Assembly (NCBI RefSeq): GCF_004362895.1
Contig: NZ_SNXI01000003.1
Span: forward strand, 1-64,000
Direction of reading: 5' to 3'
Source of the DNA: Idiomarina aquatica
GTDB taxonomy: Bacteria > Pseudomonadota > Gammaproteobacteria > Enterobacterales > Alteromonadaceae
DNA: 64,000 nt
The translations under genes were made by a program, and so were the position numbers. Below the pieces are notes generated by a model, which was not told the origin of the DNA, did not search any database, and worked only from the letters and a program-made list of their open reading frames with translations. This document shows, piece by piece, positions 14,577 through 24,270 of the stretch. Positions within the stretch are counted from its first letter, which is position 1; every line of letters starts with the position of its first letter.

Positions 14577-17339
14577 TTATTCCAGACCTACTGTCCAGCC
14601 TGCAGTCCAGTCGTTATCGCTGCTTACTGCGCCAACAAAGTCTGCGTTGTCAAAGAAGGTATCGCCACTTAAGTCAGCAGCTGCCGCGTCCGTTGCGGTT
14701 ACAATGCCTTCCAGTGCTTCAGCGGCTGTCACAACACTGTTGCCTTGCTGACCCAGGAACCACTGTTCAAGGTCTACGTCAGACGTGCCAAACTTGAAGT
14801 TTTCGCCGTTATCACATGCCATGACCGAGTGCGTCATGCTGATGCCGCCATCCTGCAAGTGACCCTGGCTGACCGGGTTGTTCTCAACTTCTAAACACTC
14901 TCCCATACCGGCAGGGCCTGATACGATGGTGTTGTAGAAAGTCGCCTGAGTACCTTCGCGCAAGTAGATACCTTCAGATGAGTTCTCGCCGGCAAAGGTG
15001 TTTCCGATAATTGTCAGGTTAGCCAGTGTCGGGCTCGACATAGGTTCAGCTGCCGGGTTAGAACCGTCGTTATCCGCTTCGATACCACGGTTCGCGTCTG
15101 AGTTGTCCGGATTCTGGCGTACCAGTACATATTGCAATTTACCCTGATAACCGTTATCCCAATCGATGCTGTCGTCCTGCATGTTGGTCAGCACTACATA
15201 CTTGAAGTTAACGTTACCACCGAACATTTCGATGCCATCATCCGAGTTGTTGTGCACTTGAATGTACTCGACGGTTGTACCTGAACCGACACCACCAAAA
15301 GTGATACCGTTTAATTCGTTGTCAGGTGCAATTTCGAAGCCACCGTTCATGACACGCACGTAACGCAAAGTACCCGAGCTATCAGCGCTATCTGTACCAC
15401 CGAACACCGCGCCTTCTTCAGCACCTTCAACTTGCAGCGCACAGTCAGAGCCATCTGACGGACATTTATTGCTTGGTGCATTACCCAATACAATCAAACC
15501 GCCCCATTGCCCTGGCATACCTTCGCCGCTTTCTACATCAATTGAAGAGGTTAATGAGATAGGTTCCTCTGCAGTACCTTGTGCGTCAATTTCTGAACCA
15601 CGACTGATGACCAGGTAGTCATTACCCGTGCGGCCATAGACCGTAACACCTGGTTCAATGGTTAATGTTGCAGAATCAACGTTGTCGCCGCCAATAAATA
15701 CCGGACCAGTCAGCGCGTAGAAATTGCCTGCTGTTAATGTCAGATCATCCGTGTAACGACCTTCTAATTCACAAGTTGTCGTTGAACCATCAATAGGCGT
15801 GATAGCTTCAGTGCCGGCCGGGCAACCGGCTACCGGTGCTTCTGAACCACCAGCAGTCACTTCACCGCCGCCAAAACCAAACGCCCAGCCTTGACGCCAA
15901 TCGTCGCTGCCACCGACAGCACCGATAAAGTCGACCGCTTCAAAGAAGCTACCGTCAACCGTATTCGAAACGTCCTGACCTGCGCCCAGCAATGGAGAGC
16001 CGCTCATTGGCTGGCCATTGGCAGATAACATCACTGACTCACTGATAAAGTTGTTCGCCTGGTCGTTTAAGAACCAGTCTTCCAGGTTTACGTCCGTGTC
16101 GCCGTACTTAAAGTTCTCGCCATTTGAACAGGCAAATACCGAGTTTTCCATACGGATGGTATTGTCAGCCAGGTGTCCCTGAGATACCGGATTGCCCTCG
16201 ACTTCAAAGCATTCACCCATTTCTGATGGCCCGGTTACTACTGTGTTGTAAAACTGAGCGCCCGTACCTTCACGTAGGTAAATGCCCTCTGACGAATTCT
16301 CGCCCTGGAAGTTATTACCAACGATGGTCAGGTTAGCAAGAATAGGGTTAGACATAGGTTCAGCAGCAGGGTTAGAACCGTCGTTATCGGCTTCGATACC
16401 ACGGTTTGCGTCGCCACCGTTTTTATCATGCTCCACATATACAAACTGCATGCGGCCGCGATAACCGTTATCCCAGTCGATGCTGTCATCTTGCATACCG
16501 GTTAACACGACATGTTTAAAGTCGACGTTACCACCAAACATTTCGATGCCATCATCTGAGTTACCATGAACTTGCAAGTACTCGACCGTAGTACCTGAAC
16601 CGACGCCGCCAAAAGTAATACCGTTTAATTCGTTATCCGGGGCAATTTCAAAGCCACCGTGTTTGACCACTAAATAACGAAGTACGCCTGAGTTGTCGGT
16701 CTCATCGCTACCGCCAAATACTGCGCCTTCTTCTGCACCTTCCACTTGCAGCGCACAGTCAGAGCCATCCGACGGGCATTTGTTGCTTGGCGCGTTACCT
16801 AAAATGATGAAGCCGCCCCACTGTCCCGGTGCTGTTTCCTCGCCCAGAACATCCTGCGAAGAGGTCATGATGATCGGCGCGTCTGCAGTACCTTCTGCCA
16901 TGATTTGCGAATCACGGCTAACAACTAAATAATCGTTGCCCTGGCGACCGAAAATAACCGTACCCGGCTCAACGGTAAGTACCGCTGAATCCGTTTTGTC
17001 GCCGCCCACAAAAGTTGGGCCGTCAATGGCATACATAACCGTTGTGCCGTCTTCAAGGCTGTTGATTAACGTTGTGTCTGCTGTAATGCGTCCTGAAAGA
17101 ACCTGAACCTGAACTTCTTCGCCCAAGGCTTCTGACGCTGCAAGCGACAATGAGCCACTGGTTTCGCCTGGTAAGTCAACACCGGTGTCACCGCCGGTAT
17201 CTCCACCATTGTCACCACCTGTACCCGGGTCCGGCTGTTCTACCGTGGCACCGGTATCAATATTAATGTCGCCGCCGCAACCTGCCAGAGCAAGTGCTGC
17301 CGCAACAGCAGAAGCTTTAAATAACGTTTGAAGTTTCAT
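14577..17339 (-). CDS. Large repeat-containing surface lipoprotein of the TonB receptor operon
   Basis: 920 residues with a lipoprotein signal ending LALAGC (Cys21), then a Gly/Asp linker (GGDNGGDTGGDTGVD). Two long homologous halves follow (about 80-480 and 515-920). Both contain GFEIAPDNELNGITFGG, DDGIEMFGGNV, DDSIDWDNGY and GIEADNDGSNPAAEP, and both have Cys pairs at CPSDGSDC. The pattern suggests right-handed parallel beta-helix repeats, one per half. Relatives are sometimes labelled multidrug transporter in databases, which the sequence does not support. With the receptor downstream and a PhoB box upstream, it may capture or process a phosphorus source at the cell surface; that is inference. 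Confidence 0.75.
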   Translation of the reverse strand: MKLQTLFKASAVAAALALAGCGGDINIDTGATVEQPDPGTGGDNGGDTGGDTGVDLPGETSGSLSLAASEALGEEVQVQVLSGRITADTTLINSLEDGTTVMYAIDGPTFVGGDKTDSAVLTVEPGTVIFGRQGNDYLVVSRDSQIMAEGTADAPIIMTSSQDVLGEETAPGQWGGFIILGNAPSNKCPSDGSDCALQVEGAEEGAVFGGSDETDNSGVLRYLVVKHGGFEIAPDNELNGITFGGVGSGTTVEYLQVHGNSDDGIEMFGGNVDFKHVVLTGMQDDSIDWDNGYRGRMQFVYVEHDKNGGDANRGIEADNDGSNPAAEPMSNPILANLTIVGNNFQGENSSEGIYLREGTGAQFYNTVVTGPSEMGECFEVEGNPVSQGHLADNTIRMENSVFACSNGENFKYGDTDVNLEDWFLNDQANNFISESVMLSANGQPMSGSPLLGAGQDVSNTVDGSFFEAVDFIGAVGGSDDWRQGWAFGFGGGEVTAGGSEAPVAGCPAGTEAITPIDGSTTTCELEGRYTDDLTLTAGNFYALTGPVFIGGDNVDSATLTIEPGVTVYGRTGNDYLVISRGSEIDAQGTAEEPISLTSSIDVESGEGMPGQWGGLIVLGNAPSNKCPSDGSDCALQVEGAEEGAVFGGTDSADSSGTLRYVRVMNGGFEIAPDNELNGITFGGVGSGTTVEYIQVHNNSDDGIEMFGGNVNFKYVVLTNMQDDSIDWDNGYQGKLQYVLVRQNPDNSDANRGIEADNDGSNPAAEPMSSPTLANLTIIGNTFAGENSSEGIYLREGTQATFYNTIVSGPAGMGECLEVENNPVSQGHLQDGGISMTHSVMACDNGENFKFGTSDVDLEQWFLGQQGNSVVTAAEALEGIVTATDAAAADLSGDTFFDNADFVGAVSSDNDWTAGWTVGLE
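14580..17102 (-). repeat. Internal tandem duplication within the lipoprotein gene
   Basis: The segments of roughly 15900-17100 and 14580-15800 encode homologous ~400-residue halves. Long stretches are nearly identical at both protein and DNA level, including the block from CPSDGSDCALQVEGAEEGAV to GGVGSGTTVEY. This indicates a duplication kept in register, possibly maintained by gene conversion. Confidence 0.8.
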
Positions 17340-17401
17340 TGAGTTCTCCCGACCTTCTATTTTCGGTTTTGAATTGACGGGAGCGAGGTTAGTCAGCTTG
17401 C

Positions 17402-17419
17402 GTGACAGATATGTGACAA
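17402..17419 (-). promoter_or_regulatory. PhoB box upstream of the lipoprotein/TonB receptor operon
   Basis: On the minus strand TTGTCAC-ATAT-CTGTCAC forms two 7-base direct repeats spaced by four bases, very close to the PhoB consensus CTGTCAT-N4-CTGTCAT. Ten bases further on is TAACCT, a possible -10, which matches the layout of PhoB-activated promoters where the box replaces the -35. The gene starts 63 bases downstream. A weaker CTGTCAT half-site on the plus strand (17428) faces the other way. Confidence 0.75.
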
Positions 17420-17519
17420 CTTCAAACTGTCATAAAATATTCACCAATTTGAAACCTTGCGTTGATCTGTTTTGTTGCCTACAAAGTAATAAGTTCAAAA
17501 CCCATAACAGGAAATAAAA

Positions 17520-18362
17520 ATGAAAAAGCTTTTGCTTGCAACGGCTGTTGCCGTGAGTTTTTCAAGTTTTGCACAAGACCGTTTTGCCGATGTACAAATT
17601 AATGCTGAAGAAGTTGGTACTAATGTCCATATGTTGACGGGTGCCGGCGGCAACATGGCGTTAATGCCCGGACCCGATGGCGTGCTGCTTATCGATGACC
17701 AGTACACGCAATTGGCCGATAAAATTGGTAGTAAAGTCAACGAACTGACCGGTGAAGATGTGCGCTATGTCATCAATACGCATTTTCATGGCGACCACGT
17801 CGGCTCAAATATGTGGCTGCGTCAAAACCATGATGCAACCATTTTAGCTCACGATAACGTGCGTGAACGGTTAAGCAGTGATAGTGATTTTGACACGGCC
17901 GGCCTGCCGCAACTCACCTTTGACTCAACCGTTACACTGCACATCAATGGCGATACCGTACACGTATTTTACCTGCCTAATGGCCACACCGATGGTGATG
18001 TCGCCGTGTGGTTTGAAGAGGCCAACGTTCTGCATCCGGGCGATCTATTTTTTAACGAGCGCTTTCCGTTTATCGACTTAGGTAGCGGCGGTGACGTCGA
18101 TGGCTACATCGAGAATGTCGAGACGCTGATCAGTAAGATTAACGATGATACGGTCATCATTCCGGGCCATGGCCCTAAAGCAACGCGCGCCGATTACCAA
18201 CGCTTTGTTAATATGATCAAAGAAACCAAAGCAGAAGTTGATGCAATGCGTAATCAGGGTATGGCATTAGAGGATGCGCTGGGTAACGGCCTCAGTGAGA
18301 AGTGGAGCCCGTGGGCCTGGAACTTCATCACCGAGGAACGTTGGATTAAAACACTCTACTAA
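17520..18362 (+). CDS. Secreted metallo-beta-lactamase-fold hydrolase
   Basis: 280 residues with a signal peptide ending near SSFAQ, so periplasmic or exported. The zinc ligands are clear: HFHGDHVGSN (HxHxDH), GHTDGD, and the late His in IIPGHGP. A subclass-B3-like beta-lactamase or a quorum/lactone hydrolase is possible, but the closest look is the broad group of secreted MBL hydrolases of unknown substrate. AGGAAAT lies before the ATG. It is divergent from the PhoB-box operon and shares the 180-base intergenic region; whether phosphate also controls it is open. Confidence 0.8.
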   Translation: MKKLLLATAVAVSFSSFAQDRFADVQINAEEVGTNVHMLTGAGGNMALMPGPDGVLLIDDQYTQLADKIGSKVNELTGEDVRYVINTHFHGDHVGSNMWLRQNHDATILAHDNVRERLSSDSDFDTAGLPQLTFDSTVTLHINGDTVHVFYLPNGHTDGDVAVWFEEANVLHPGDLFFNERFPFIDLGSGGDVDGYIENVETLISKINDDTVIIPGHGPKATRADYQRFVNMIKETKAEVDAMRNQGMALEDALGNGLSEKWSPWAWNFITEERWIKTLY

Positions 18363-18364
18363 GT

Positions 18365-20200
18365 CTATATTAGCCGAAATTCCATGGCCAACTCATCGCA
18401 GTTGGCCTTTTTCGGGCACAACTCACAGTCCTTCATCACCTTTTCCGGCAGTGTATCCTTGCTGCAATGACTAAAGTTTTGTTGTTCAAAAAAGTCCGGT
18501 ACCCGGGTTAATACGATCACCCGTTTTAAGTGTAACCGGCGGGCTTTATCCAGTAGCTTTTCTACTAATAAGCGCCCCTGGCCTTTGACACTACTTTTGG
18601 GATTAACGCCTAACGAACGAATTTCTGCCAGCCCTGTGGTGTAGATATAGAGTGACGCGCAGCCCATCACCTGGCCATCAATTTCGGTCACCGCGAACTC
18701 ATTAATCGAATGAATAATATCGTCTTTAGCCCGCGGTAGGTTTTCGCCTGCCATCGCCCAATGCCCGACTAAGCCGACAATTGCGTCAATGTCTGACAGA
18801 TTGGCATCGCGCACGCTAATCTGTTGCTGTTGCCGAACTTTTTTTAACGCAGAGGTTACCTGCTGCCTTGACGTGCCGCCCAGTGCCTGACGTTTACTTA
18901 ACAAAGATTCAAGCGAAAGCCACTCATAGACATCCTCGCGGATATTGGCGTTTACGCGTTGCAATTGGCTTAGCGCCAATGCCTCCAGTGGTTGGCGTTG
19001 GCTAATGGCTAATTGCACCAGCTCACCGACCTGGTGATGTGCCTGCCTAAAAGGAACGCCTTTTGCGACCAGATAGTCGGCAAGTTCGGTTGCGTTGGCG
19101 TAGCCTTGTTGTGCAGCCTCTCGACAACGCTGATGATTAACCGTAAGCCCGCTCAAACATTGGCTGGTGATCTGAAGCGCCGCACGCCAGTGCTTTAGCG
19201 CATCAAACAAGCCTTCTTTGTCTTCCTGCAGATCTTTGTTGTAGGCCAACGGCAACGACTTCAACGTCATTGTCATCGCCATCAACGCGCCGGTCACCCG
19301 TCCCGTTTTACCCCGCACTAACTCCAGCGCGTCAGGGTTTTTCTTTTGCGGCATTAATGATGACCCTGAGGTTACGTCATCGGCCATCTCGATAAACCCG
19401 GCTTCGCCGCTGTTATAAAAAATCAGATCTTCAGTCAGGCGCGACAGGTGTAACATCGACAACGACGCTGTGCTTAACAGTTCAATGACATAATCACGGT
19501 CAGATACCGCATCTAAACTATTTAAACAGGGCTGGTCAAAGCCCAGTTGGTGAGCCAATTGCCGGCGGTCGATCGCATAAGCGGTTCCGGCCAGCGCGCC
19601 ACATCCCAGCGGCGACTGATTCAACCGCTTTAAGGCATCCGTTAACCGTTCCAGATCGCGTTTAAGCATTTCCACATAAGCCAAAGCCCAATGCGAAAAC
19701 AGCACCGGCTGCGCCCGCTGCAAATGGGTATACCCCGGAATAACCGCATCTATTTCACGCTCTGCTAAAAGTGCTAACTGCTGCTGTAAGTCGCTCAAGT
19801 TCTGGGTTAAATCAGTCACTTGCTGACGACACCATAACCGTAAATCAGTCGCTACCTGGTCGTTACGGCTACGCCCGGTATGTAGCTTTTTACCCAGGTC
19901 GCCAACCAGCGCGACTAATTCCCGCTCAACAAAAGAATGGATATCTTCATCGCCTGCCTTAGCTATCGCAGACGGGTTAGACTTTAACCTTTGCCACAGC
20001 TGCTGCAGTGCCTGCTGCAACTGGTTACATTCCTGCGCCGTTAACACGCCTACCTGGCGCAAAGCATCAGCCCAGGCGATAGAGCCTTGTATATCTTGCT
20101 CTGCCAGCACATAGTCAAACGGCAACGAGTCGTTAAACGCCTGAAATGCCTCACTGGGACCGTTGGCAAAACGCCCGCCCCAAAGTTTTGCGTCAGCCAT
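18365..20200 (-). CDS. argH: Bifunctional argininosuccinate lyase / N-acetylglutamate synthase (ArgH-ArgA fusion)
   Basis: 611 residues. Residues 1-460 are argininosuccinate lyase, with the fumarase-superfamily signature [18 protein letters not shown] and the [15 protein letters not shown] region. It splits argininosuccinate into arginine and fumarate. From about residue 465 a GNAT acetyltransferase domain follows ([36 protein letters not shown]), which makes N-acetylglutamate for the start of the pathway. Such ArgH(A) fusions are known from marine gammaproteobacteria such as Moritella and Idiomarina relatives. The start at 20200 follows GGGAGG and overlaps argG by eight bases. It is the last gene of argCBFGH. 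Confidence 0.93.
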   Translation of the reverse strand: MADAKLWGGRFANGPSEAFQAFNDSLPFDYVLAEQDIQGSIAWADALRQVGVLTAQECNQLQQALQQLWQRLKSNPSAIAKAGDEDIHSFVERELVALVGDLGKKLHTGRSRNDQVATDLRLWCRQQVTDLTQNLSDLQQQLALLAEREIDAVIPGYTHLQRAQPVLFSHWALAYVEMLKRDLERLTDALKRLNQSPLGCGALAGTAYAIDRRQLAHQLGFDQPCLNSLDAVSDRDYVIELLSTASLSMLHLSRLTEDLIFYNSGEAGFIEMADDVTSGSSLMPQKKNPDALELVRGKTGRVTGALMAMTMTLKSLPLAYNKDLQEDKEGLFDALKHWRAALQITSQCLSGLTVNHQRCREAAQQGYANATELADYLVAKGVPFRQAHHQVGELVQLAISQRQPLEALALSQLQRVNANIREDVYEWLSLESLLSKRQALGGTSRQQVTSALKKVRQQQQISVRDANLSDIDAIVGLVGHWAMAGENLPRAKDDIIHSINEFAVTEIDGQVMGCASLYIYTTGLAEIRSLGVNPKSSVKGQGRLLVEKLLDKARRLHLKRVIVLTRVPDFFEQQNFSHCSKDTLPEKVMKDCELCPKKANCDELAMEFRLI

Positions 20201-21401
20201 CAACACCTCCCTGCTGTTGCAGTGCAGCAATCCGGCTTGGCAACGAGAACAGCCGAATAAAGCCTTCGGCGTGTTGCTGGTTATACACTTCATCCGCACC
20301 AAAGGTCGCGAAATCCTCGCTGTATAAAGAGTACGGTGAGCGTTTTTTTACTGCAGTGACCTGGCCTTTATAAAGCTTTAACACCACGTCCCCGCTGGCA
20401 CGCATCGTTAATGCCTCGGCGCCCGCTAAAACCGATTGTTTAAGCGGGGTGAACCAGCGCCCATCATAGAGTAATTGCGCAAATTGCTCGGACAGTGAGG
20501 CTTTCCAGCTGCGGCTGGCCTTATCTAAAACCAGCTCATCGATCGCCTGCAACGCCGTCATCATCACGGTGCCGCCAGGCGTCTCGTAACAACCACGGCT
20601 TTTCATACCGACCAACCGGTTTTCGACGATATCGACACGCCCTACACCGTGTTTGGCTGCCAACTGGTTGAGTGTCTCCAAACAGTCGTAGGGTGAAAGT
20701 GCGTCGCCATTGATTGATTTAATTTCACCCGCCGCTATCGCAACAGTTACATACTCAGGCTGGTCAGGGGCTTGCTCCGGCGACTGAGTTAGTGTCCAAA
20801 CCTGCTCACTCGGTTCGCACCAGAGGTCTTCAAGCTCGCCGCCCTCGTGCGAGATATGCCAGGCATTGGCATCACGGCTATAAATTTTTGTTGCCGACGC
20901 CGAACAGGGGATATGCCGTTCGGCCAAATAATTCAATAACGACTCGCGGCTATCCAACGACCACTCCCGCCACGGCGCAATCACCTGTAGGTCGGGTGCC
21001 AGCGCTGCATAGCAACTCTCAAAACGAACCTGATCGTTACCTTTACCGGTACAACCATGCGCCAGCGCATCTGCCCCGACTTTGCGTGCCACCTCGACTT
21101 GCGCTTTAGCGATGATCGGCCGCGCCATGGCAGTACCCAGTAAATAGGTGCCTTCATAAATCGCGCCGGTTTTTAAGGTCGGATAAATGTAGTCTTTAAC
21201 AAAGACATCTTTTAAATCGACCACATGGCATTCGCTGGCACCTGAGGCTTTCGCCTTTGCTTCAACGCCTGCTAATTCGTCAGCTCCCTGACCAACATCT
21301 GCCACAAACGCAACCACCTCGCAGTCATAATTTTCTTTTAACCACGGCACGATGGCAGAGGTGTCGAGACCACCAGAATAGGCTAATACAACTTTTTTCA
21401 T
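20193..21401 (-). CDS. argG: Argininosuccinate synthase
   Basis: 402 residues. The N-terminal P-loop pyrophosphatase motif [20 protein letters not shown] binds ATP, and [13 protein letters not shown] is the second conserved block. It joins citrulline and aspartate with ATP to give argininosuccinate, the substrate of the fused ArgH just downstream. The start overlaps the argF stop (21398-21401) and its end overlaps argH, so the three genes are translationally linked. Length and motifs are typical. Confidence 0.95.
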   Translation of the reverse strand: MKKVVLAYSGGLDTSAIVPWLKENYDCEVVAFVADVGQGADELAGVEAKAKASGASECHVVDLKDVFVKDYIYPTLKTGAIYEGTYLLGTAMARPIIAKAQVEVARKVGADALAHGCTGKGNDQVRFESCYAALAPDLQVIAPWREWSLDSRESLLNYLAERHIPCSASATKIYSRDANAWHISHEGGELEDLWCEPSEQVWTLTQSPEQAPDQPEYVTVAIAAGEIKSINGDALSPYDCLETLNQLAAKHGVGRVDIVENRLVGMKSRGCYETPGGTVMMTALQAIDELVLDKASRSWKASLSEQFAQLLYDGRWFTPLKQSVLAGAEALTMRASGDVVLKLYKGQVTAVKKRSPYSLYSEDFATFGADEVYNQQHAEGFIRLFSLPSRIAALQQQGGVDG

Positions 21402-22360
21402 GAGGCGTTCCTTAATAATTCGGTTTGATTAAGTTCATTGGCATCGGCCAGCATCAGCGATAACAAGGCGTTTTGAGCGTACAGCCGGTTTTCTGCCTGC
21501 TGCAGACAGAGTGACAAGTCACTATCGATAATTTCAGATGTAATTTCATAACCCCGGTGCACCGGTTGGCAGTGCATAACCGCTTGCGGTGACAGGCTTT
21601 CGATCAATTGCTTATTTATCTGATAGGGTAAAAACCGTGCTTTGACTTGCTCTAACGGCGTGTTGTCGCCCATAGAAACCCAGGTATCGGTATAGATAAC
21701 GTCGACCGGGGCCAACCCGTTAAAGTCGTTAGCGTTAGCGACCTTACCGGCGCTATTGGCATTGACGTAATCAAGCCAGTTGCTGTCGACGGCGGCATCA
21801 GGCGGCGTTACCGAGGTGACGTGTGCGCCCAGCATAGCCGCGTACAGCATTAACGAACGGGTGACGTTGTTACCATCGCCGGCATACACGATATGCAAGC
21901 CGTTCAGCCCGCCAAATTGTTCAGTTAAAGTCAAGCAGTCGGCCAGTGCCTGGCAGGGATGGAACTGGTCACATAAGCTATTAATCACTGGCACAGTGGC
22001 ATGCTCAGCCAGTATTTGTAGGGTTTCGTGCTTTAACACACGAGCAACAATGGCGTCGCACCAACAGGATAGGTTTTTGGCATAGTCGGCTAAGCTTTCA
22101 CGCTGGCCAAGGCCCGGCGTTTGTTCGTCTAAATACAGTGCCTGTCCGCCGAGCTTCTGCATACCCACGGCAAACGAAACACGCGTCCGTAAGCTGGGTT
22201 TTTCGAACACGGTAGCAATACTTTTGCCGGCCAGGGTTTGTTGATAATCCGCGGGCTTGGCTTTTTGAGCAAGCGCCAGCGCCAGCACACTTTCGAGTTG
22301 TACTAGGGATAATTCAGCACCCGTCAGCAGGTGCGGTAGGGTTGAGTTTTTTAAGGTCAT
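21398..22360 (-). CDS. argF: Ornithine carbamoyltransferase
   Basis: 320 residues. It has the carbamoyl-phosphate loop as [12 protein letters not shown] (most ornithine enzymes have STRTR), the FHPCQALAD motif, the [10 protein letters not shown] segment and [11 protein letters not shown]. The ornithine-binding block reads [12 protein letters not shown] where HCLP is usual. It forms citrulline from ornithine and carbamoyl phosphate. Because argE is present and the DGNNV block is normal, a standard ornithine enzyme is preferred over an N-acetylornithine one, but the two changed motifs leave some doubt. It lies 19 bases after argB in the arginine operon. Confidence 0.88.
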   Translation of the reverse strand: MTLKNSTLPHLLTGAELSLVQLESVLALALAQKAKPADYQQTLAGKSIATVFEKPSLRTRVSFAVGMQKLGGQALYLDEQTPGLGQRESLADYAKNLSCWCDAIVARVLKHETLQILAEHATVPVINSLCDQFHPCQALADCLTLTEQFGGLNGLHIVYAGDGNNVTRSLMLYAAMLGAHVTSVTPPDAAVDSNWLDYVNANSAGKVANANDFNGLAPVDVIYTDTWVSMGDNTPLEQVKARFLPYQINKQLIESLSPQAVMHCQPVHRGYEITSEIIDSDLSLCLQQAENRLYAQNALLSLMLADANELNQTELLRNAS

Positions 22361-22379
22361 GAGTATTCCAGCAAAACAA

Positions 22380-23141
22380 TTAAACAGTAATCACGGTGCC
22401 TGATTCGGGGCGGGTGAGGCACGCACACCCGCAAATTCGCACACTGCGTCGTAATTGTTTTGCTGCGTCAAAAGCCGCCTCGACTTTGACTTTCATGCCA
22501 CCATTAATAACTCCGGAGTCGCTCAGTTGCTTAAGACGAGCAGCGGATAGTCTGGCGATGGGCTGCTGATATTCATCAAATACCGCTTCTACGTCAGTAA
22601 CTAGGGTGAGTTGTGCTTGCAGTAACCGGGCGAGCTCTGCCGCCGCATGATCGGCGTTGACGTTATACCACTGGCCTTGTTCATCAAAGCCAATACAACT
22701 CACAATGAGCAGCTGGTGCTGTTTAAGTAACGACACTGCAAGCTCAGAAGTTTTTGTATCGCGAGGATTTAGTAAACCTACCTGGCCTAGCGCCGGTGAC
22801 ATCGGCTGATAACGCAAACCAAGCTCGTACAAACTAAGTCCGATCGGTTGCAGACCCGCAGCGATGGCATATCCCATCAGCTGTTTATTGGCATAGCCGG
22901 CCAATGCGCCGACGATCATCGACATATGTTGCTGCGGGCTAACCCGCAAGCCATCGACTTTTTCTACTTGGTAGCCCATAGCACTTAACCACGAATCGAC
23001 GCTCGCACCGCCACCATGCACTAACACCGGCGCGGTATTACTGTGGGCTAACTCATTAAATAATTGCTTAAGCCGGGTCGGTTGCTGTAACAAACTACCG
23101 CCTAACTTAATCACGCTTAATGGGCTGGTCACCATGCTCAT
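22380..23141 (-). CDS. argB: Acetylglutamate kinase
   Basis: 253 residues of the amino-acid kinase fold. SVIKLGGSLL near the N-terminus binds ATP phosphate, VLVHGGGASVDSWL binds the substrate, and VNADHAAAELARLL and GGMKVKVEAAFDA are further conserved blocks. It phosphorylates N-acetylglutamate, the second step of arginine synthesis. The ATG overlaps the argC stop codon (ATGA), so it is coupled. The sequence ends MTV-like (TVITV) without extra domains. Confidence 0.92.
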   Translation of the reverse strand: MSMVTSPLSVIKLGGSLLQQPTRLKQLFNELAHSNTAPVLVHGGGASVDSWLSAMGYQVEKVDGLRVSPQQHMSMIVGALAGYANKQLMGYAIAAGLQPIGLSLYELGLRYQPMSPALGQVGLLNPRDTKTSELAVSLLKQHQLLIVSCIGFDEQGQWYNVNADHAAAELARLLQAQLTLVTDVEAVFDEYQQPIARLSAARLKQLSDSGVINGGMKVKVEAAFDAAKQLRRSVRICGCACLTRPESGTVITV

Positions 23142-24160
23142 AATGGTAGTCCCACTGTCTGCGGCAGCCCCAGTCTAAGGTTAACGCACTGCACTGCCTG
23201 ACTTGCCGCGCCTTTTAGCAGGTTATCGATGGCAGCAAACACGATAAGTTGACACCCGTTCAAATGCCAGCCGATATCGCAATATCCCGTGTGCTCAACA
23301 TCCTGGATCGCAGGCGTGTGTTGGTGACCAACACGTACACAGGGCTGCTTTTGATAAACGCTAAACGCCTGCTCAACATCCTGATGTGACACGTCATCAG
23401 CCACCGTGGCATAAATTGACGCCAAAATGCCGCGTTTAAAGTTACCCAGGTGTGGTGTGAAAACAACCGGCATAGCACTGTAACGCTCAATTTCGGGCTG
23501 GTGGCGATGACTAAAAACACCATAGGCTTGCAGAGATAGTTCAGCGCCCAGGGTGTTTTGTTTGGGTTTACGCCCGGCACCGGTAACGCCGGAGACCGCA
23601 TTAATTATCACCGGCTGGTTTGCTAACAAAGATACTAGCGGTTTTAATGCTAATAGCGAGGCCGTAGGATAGCAGCCGGGCACCGCAATCAACTGTGCCT
23701 GCGTGAGCTCATCTGTATACCATTCGGCTAAACCATAAACGGCCTGATTTAACGCAGCCTCAAACGGATGCTCAAAACCATAGTAACGCTCGTAATCGCT
23801 GGCTGCAGCAAGCCGGTGAGCGCCGGACAAATCAACTATGAGCTTATTACCATCGTGCAACGCGCTGACAAGCTGCGCAGCAACATCATGCTCGGTTGCA
23901 ATAAATACCACCTGCGCGGTTTGTTTAATATGTGCTAGCTGTTGCTCGCCTAAGGGCTGCAATGGCTGATTAACGACATCCCGCAAGCGGGGATACAACT
24001 GCGCCAGTGGTTTGCCGGCATCATTACTACTTTCCGAAACATAGATGCCAGCTAACGCCAGTGCCGGGTGCGCAGCCACCAGTCGTGTCAACTCAGAACC
24101 GGCGTAGCCACTGGCTCCGATAATCACGGCGTTGATCGATTCGGCTGAGGATATTTTCAC
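23138..24160 (-). CDS. argC: N-acetyl-gamma-glutamyl-phosphate reductase
   Basis: 340 residues from the GTG at 24160, preferred over the upstream ATG (24223) because AAAAGGAA lies just before it and the upstream ATG lies close to the arginine operators. The NADP-binding start AVIIGASGYAGSELTRL and the catalytic Cys in AVPGCYPTASLLAL are clear. It reduces acetylglutamyl phosphate to the semialdehyde, the third step. It is the first gene of the operon argC-argB-argF-argG-argH(A) and is divergent from argE. Confidence 0.92.
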   Translation of the reverse strand: MKISSAESINAVIIGASGYAGSELTRLVAAHPALALAGIYVSESSNDAGKPLAQLYPRLRDVVNQPLQPLGEQQLAHIKQTAQVVFIATEHDVAAQLVSALHDGNKLIVDLSGAHRLAAASDYERYYGFEHPFEAALNQAVYGLAEWYTDELTQAQLIAVPGCYPTASLLALKPLVSLLANQPVIINAVSGVTGAGRKPKQNTLGAELSLQAYGVFSHRHQPEIERYSAMPVVFTPHLGNFKRGILASIYATVADDVSHQDVEQAFSVYQKQPCVRVGHQHTPAIQDVEHTGYCDIGWHLNGCQLIVFAAIDNLLKGAASQAVQCVNLRLGLPQTVGLPL

Positions 24161-24228
24161 GGCACTATTCCTTTTACGACTCTTTTCTGCTTCAGTTGTG
24201 GGTAAGTGATATTTTCGGCACAATACCG

Positions 24229-24246
24229 AAATAAATATATTTATGC
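24229..24246. promoter_or_regulatory. ARG box 1 (ArgR operator)
   Basis: ATAAATATATTTAT (24231-24244) is a perfect palindrome in an 18-base AT-rich element resembling the ArgR box (TGAATWWWWATTCA), though without the G and C of the ends. It lies between divergent argC and argE, the classic place for ArgR control. Six bases separate it from box 2. Confidence 0.6.
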
Positions 24247-24252
24247 AACTTT

Positions 24253-24270
24253 TATGGATAATTATTTATG
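24253..24270. promoter_or_regulatory. ARG box 2 overlapping the argE start codon
   Basis: TATGGATAATTATTTATG matches the ArgR consensus well (compare AATGAATAATTATTCATT). It ends on the argE ATG at 24268-24270, so bound ArgR could block both transcription and the early part of the argE coding region. Paired ARG boxes with a short gap are the usual ArgR hexamer target. Confidence 0.75.

Noticed and set aside
14580-17102. Repeated DNA blocks suggesting a CRISPR or tandem repeat array
   Set aside because: The repeats are long, coding and in frame within one lipoprotein gene; there is no short regular repeat-spacer pattern.
17428-17445. A second PhoB box on the plus strand for the MBL hydrolase
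   Set aside because: Only one half-site (CTGTCAT) fits; the second (TATTCAC) departs too far, and no -10 is at the right distance.
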